This document shows positions 61,347 to 64,000 of a stretch of DNA of 64,000 nt, one piece after another. The stretch is from Alistipes sp. GTDB taxonomy: Bacteria; Bacteroidota; Bacteroidia; Bacteroidales; Rikenellaceae. The stretch spans positions 1 through 64,000 of the forward strand of contig JAJQED010000041.1 of NCBI GenBank assembly GCA_021201825.1. The letters are read 5' to 3'. The translations under genes and the position numbers were made by a program. Each line of letters starts with the position of its first letter. The stretch's first letter is position 1. Under the pieces are notes generated by a model. It saw only the letters and a list, made by a program, of their open reading frames with translations, was not told where the DNA came from and did not search any database.

Positions 61347-62747
61347 GTGGAAAAACCACTCGAAAACCCGTTGTTGAAAACCGTCGGTGGGATCGCCGCC
61401 GAACGGGGGCAACAGGCTTTTGTGATCGGGGGATATGTTCGGGATTGGTACCTCGGCAGACCGTGTACAGATATAGATATCGTGGTCACCGGAAGCGGCA
61501 TTGAGATTGCCCGTGAACTCGGTAAACGGTTAAATACCAACGTCTCTGTTTTCAAGAACTTCGGGACGGCGATGTTGCGGGCAGGGGATATGGAGGTCGA
61601 GTTCGTGGGAGCGCGTAAAGAGTCCTACCGCACGGATTCCCGCAAACCCATCGTAGAAGACGGCACCCTCGAAGACGACCAGTTCCGTCGCGATTTTACG
61701 ATAAACGCAATGGCTTGGTCACTCAACCCGGACGATTACGGGGACCTCGTGGACCCGTTCGGGGGGATGGAAGACCTCGAAAAGTGCATTATCCGTACCC
61801 CATGCGACCCCGACCGTACGTTCTCGGACGATCCCCTGCGCATGATGAGGGCTGTACGGTTCGCCGCACAGCTCGGGTTCGACATCGAGCCGGAAACTTT
61901 CGATGCCATATCCCGTAACCGGGAGCGCATTTCCATAGTTTCCACAGAGCGTATTACCGCAGAACTCAATAAGATAATCCTGTCGCCGGTCCCGTCGATC
62001 GGGTTCGAACTGATGGACCTCACGGGATTACTGCCTCTGATCTTCCCGGAACTGGCCGCCCTTAAGGGTGTGGATAGGGTCGGCAGGCATGCCCATAAGG
62101 ATAATTTTATCCACACGCTGAAAGTCCTGGATAATGTGGCCCGCGTATCGGACGACCTGTGGTTGAGGTGGGCGGCCTTGCTGCACGACATTGCCAAGCC
62201 AAAGACAAAGGCATACGATCCTAAAAACGGGTGGACATTCCATGGCCACGAAGTTGTCGGCTCGAAGATGGTTCCCCGGATATTCCGGCAAATGCGCCTG
62301 CCGCTTAACGAGAAGATGAAGTTCGTCACAAAGCTCGTTTTCCTGCACCTGCGGCCCATTGTCCTCTCCGAAGACGAGGTTACCGATTCGGCGGTCCGCC
62401 GCCTGCTGTTCGAGGCCGGGGACGATGTAGAGGCTCTTATGACCCTTTGCGAAGCGGATATCACCTCGGGAATCGAAAGCAAGGTTAAACGATACCTGGA
62501 GAATTTCGCCCTGGTCCGTCGAAAGATGGAGGAGATCGAGGAGAAAGACCGTATACGTAACTTCCAGCCGCCCGTCTCAGGAGAACTTATCATGGAGACG
62601 TACGGTATCGGCCCGAGCCGGGAGGTCGGTATTATAAAGGACGGGATTAAGGAAGCGATCCTCGAGGGCCGTATCGGCAACAATTATGAACAGGCATTTG
62701 CCCTTATGGAAGAATTGGCTTCGGGCCTGGGCCTGTCGAAGAAATAA
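61347..62747 (+). CDS. CCA-adding tRNA nucleotidyltransferase / poly(A) polymerase with HD domain
   Basis: 466 aa. The class II nucleotidyltransferase head has [23 protein letters not shown] (GG and DxD metal site), [25 protein letters not shown] and [24 protein letters not shown]-terminal HD hydrolase-type domain follows: [19 protein letters not shown] and [14 protein letters not shown]. This layout is found in bacterial CCA-adding enzymes that repair tRNA 3' ends and can remove phosphates. The distinction from poly(A) polymerase is not certain from sequence, but the HD domain favours CCA function. Confidence 0.9.
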   Translation: MEKPLENPLLKTVGGIAAERGQQAFVIGGYVRDWYLGRPCTDIDIVVTGSGIEIARELGKRLNTNVSVFKNFGTAMLRAGDMEVEFVGARKESYRTDSRKPIVEDGTLEDDQFRRDFTINAMAWSLNPDDYGDLVDPFGGMEDLEKCIIRTPCDPDRTFSDDPLRMMRAVRFAAQLGFDIEPETFDAISRNRERISIVSTERITAELNKIILSPVPSIGFELMDLTGLLPLIFPELAALKGVDRVGRHAHKDNFIHTLKVLDNVARVSDDLWLRWAALLHDIAKPKTKAYDPKNGWTFHGHEVVGSKMVPRIFRQMRLPLNEKMKFVTKLVFLHLRPIVLSEDEVTDSAVRRLLFEAGDDVEALMTLCEADITSGIESKVKRYLENFALVRRKMEEIEEKDRIRNFQPPVSGELIMETYGIGPSREVGIIKDGIKEAILEGRIGNNYEQAFALMEELASGLGLSKK

Positions 62748-62786
62748 TCACGGCATATATTTTGAACCCTCCGTAACCATAAAACT

Positions 62787-64000
62787 ATGGTTATGAAGCT
62801 CAATATCCCGGATAACGGCAGCAAAAGGGTTGTTGTCGTGGGGGGCGGTTTCGCCGGCCTCCAGCTCGTTAAAAAACTCTCCAAAAGCGATTACCAAGTC
62901 GTACTGATCGACCGGAACAATTTCCACATGTTCCAGCCGCTTTTGTACCAGGTGGCTACGGCAGAGCTCAGTCCGGGTGATATTGCGTTCCCGTTCCGTA
63001 AACTTTTCCGGGGTAAACGCGGGGTGTTCTATCGTATGGCGGAAGTACGCCGGGTGGATGTGAACCGCAACACGGTCCATACCGACCGGGGATCTCTCCG
63101 CTATGATTTTCTTGTGCTTGCGACCGGTTCGACGACTAACTTCTTCGGCATGCAGAATATCGAACGGGCGGCATACGCCATGAAAGAGGTCAGTGAGGCG
63201 GTAGCCATTCGTAACAGGGTCCTGCTCCATATCGAGAAAGCGGTGGAACTGCCCGATAATCCTATACGAAGTGCTTTGCTTAATATAGTAATAGTCGGAG
63301 GAGGGGCAACGGGGGTGGAACTTGCCGGGGCGTTCGCCGAGATGAAGCGGAGCGTGATGCCGAGGGATTATCCCGAATACCACCAAAAGGACATAAACAT
63401 TTACCTGATAGAGGGTTCCGGGCGCCTGCTCGGAACTATGAGCGAAAAGACCTCTCAAAAGACCCTCCAAATACTTACGGACCGTGGTGTAAAAGTACAC
63501 CTGAACAGCACCGTTGTGGACTACCGTAACAATAAAGTTATCCTCAAGGACGGCGGGGAGATACCTACCGACAACCTTATTTGGACCTCGGGTGTAACCG
63601 TAAAACTTCCGGACGGCCTCGAGAGGTTCGAAAAGGGCCGTGGTGAAAGGCTGTTGACAGATATGTATTTCCGGGTCAAAGGAGCGGACAATATCTTTGC
63701 CGTCGGGGACGCCTCAATACAGACGGACGACCCTGCAAACCCCAACGGATATCCGCAGCTGGCCCGTGTGGCCATAGAACAGGCGGGCCACCTGGCCCGT
63801 AACCTGACCCGGCTCGCAAAGGGCAAACTGCCGGAAAAGTTCGATTATACACAATATCCCGTCCTGGCTACCGTAGGACGGAACAAGGCGTTCCTCGAAT
63901 ATAAGGATTTCCGCATGGGTGGGTTCTTTGCCTGGGTAGCGTGGGCCGGGGTGCATTTGTTCCTGATCCTCGGGGTAAAGAACAAAGTCAGTATTTTCGG
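62787..64000 (+). CDS. type II NADH dehydrogenase (NDH-2-like), C-terminus beyond the window
   Basis: Not in the ORF track because it is cut by the window end; at least 404 residues are present. Translation from the ATG at 62787, or 62793, reads MKLNIPDNGSKRVVVVGGGFAGLQLVKKL, the FAD Rossmann site. LVLATGSTTNFFG follows, a second dinucleotide fold NIVIVGGGATGVELAGAFAE binds NADH, and VGDASIQTDD is the late FAD contact. HLARNLTRLAKG and a C-terminal hydrophobic segment (GGFFAWVAWAGVHLFLILG) suit a membrane-associated NDH-2 that reduces quinone without pumping protons. It starts 39 nt after the CCA gene. Confidence 0.9.
   Translation, partial: MVMKLNIPDNGSKRVVVVGGGFAGLQLVKKLSKSDYQVVLIDRNNFHMFQPLLYQVATAELSPGDIAFPFRKLFRGKRGVFYRMAEVRRVDVNRNTVHTDRGSLRYDFLVLATGSTTNFFGMQNIERAAYAMKEVSEAVAIRNRVLLHIEKAVELPDNPIRSALLNIVIVGGGATGVELAGAFAEMKRSVMPRDYPEYHQKDINIYLIEGSGRLLGTMSEKTSQKTLQILTDRGVKVHLNSTVVDYRNNKVILKDGGEIPTDNLIWTSGVTVKLPDGLERFEKGRGERLLTDMYFRVKGADNIFAVGDASIQTDDPANPNGYPQLARVAIEQAGHLARNLTRLAKGKLPEKFDYTQYPVLATVGRNKAFLEYKDFRMGGFFAWVAWAGVHLFLILGVKNKVSIF

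Noticed and set aside
1-64000. CRISPR array, prophage or integrative element
   Set aside because: No regularly spaced repeats, cas genes, integrase, tRNA-end duplication or structural phage genes were found. Most of the gene content is housekeeping.

Overview
The window looks like chromosomal DNA of a Bacteroidota member, most likely Bacteroidales and perhaps Rikenellaceae/Alistipes-like. The genus guess is an inference from gene content and a moderately high GC that I judged by eye. The grounds are Bacteroidetes-type promoters (-33 TTTG, -7 TAnnTTTG) ahead of many genes, lineage-typical families (DUF4199, DUF4293, DUF4377, BT_3928-type DoxX), tandem Skp/OmpH genes beside bamA, sufBCDS, and almost no Shine-Dalgarno sequences. 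No tRNA, rRNA, CRISPR array, integrase or intact IS was seen.

Layout. 1-0.36 kb: a fold-back intergenic repeat. 0.36-3.9 kb: a DUF4377 lipoprotein, a serine hydrolase broken by one in-frame TAA, and a two-domain protein joining a YdjC/ChbG-type deacetylase to a class-C beta-lactamase-like serine hydrolase. 3.98-7.17 kb: a tight four-gene operon of two unrecognised proteins, an ATP-dependent polynucleotide ligase with an extra C-terminal domain, and a minimal HAD phosphatase. This is the best candidate for an undescribed system, plausibly nucleic-acid end healing and sealing. 7.5-17.6 kb: OmpA-family porin, a GH2-like protein lacking the catalytic Asn-Glu, a stand-alone HsdR-N-type nuclease-fold protein, a lipoprotein, an S41 peptidase, GNAT and ROK proteins, a 660-bp AT-rich gap, fabD and a small membrane protein.

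17.9-38.2 kb is mostly housekeeping: plsC, parE-parC, aroK, purL, murI, ftsK, a lolA-like gene, a Gfo/Idh oxidoreductase, gyrA and a TPR protein. 38.4-43.2 kb is sufBCDS behind a near-perfect promoter. 43.3-50 kb holds tmk, a BT_3928-type membrane protein, a 995-aa TPR protein and an outer-membrane barrel. 50-54.8 kb: mltG, SRP RNA with its own consensus promoter, a lipoprotein beta-carbonic anhydrase, a Sua5/YrdC protein, DUF4199, a GT2 glycosyltransferase and DUF4293. 54.8-64 kb: the minus-strand uppS-bamA-skp-skp envelope operon and nadK, then divergent pdxJ, a CCA-adding enzyme and the start of a type-II NADH dehydrogenase running off the window.

Many of these genes serve the envelope: peptidoglycan precursor supply (murI, uppS), glycan processing (mltG, ompA), outer-membrane assembly (bamA, skp, lolA-like), and division and chromosome topology (ftsK, gyrA, parCE). 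Most long antisense ORFs in the track are shadows of these genes.
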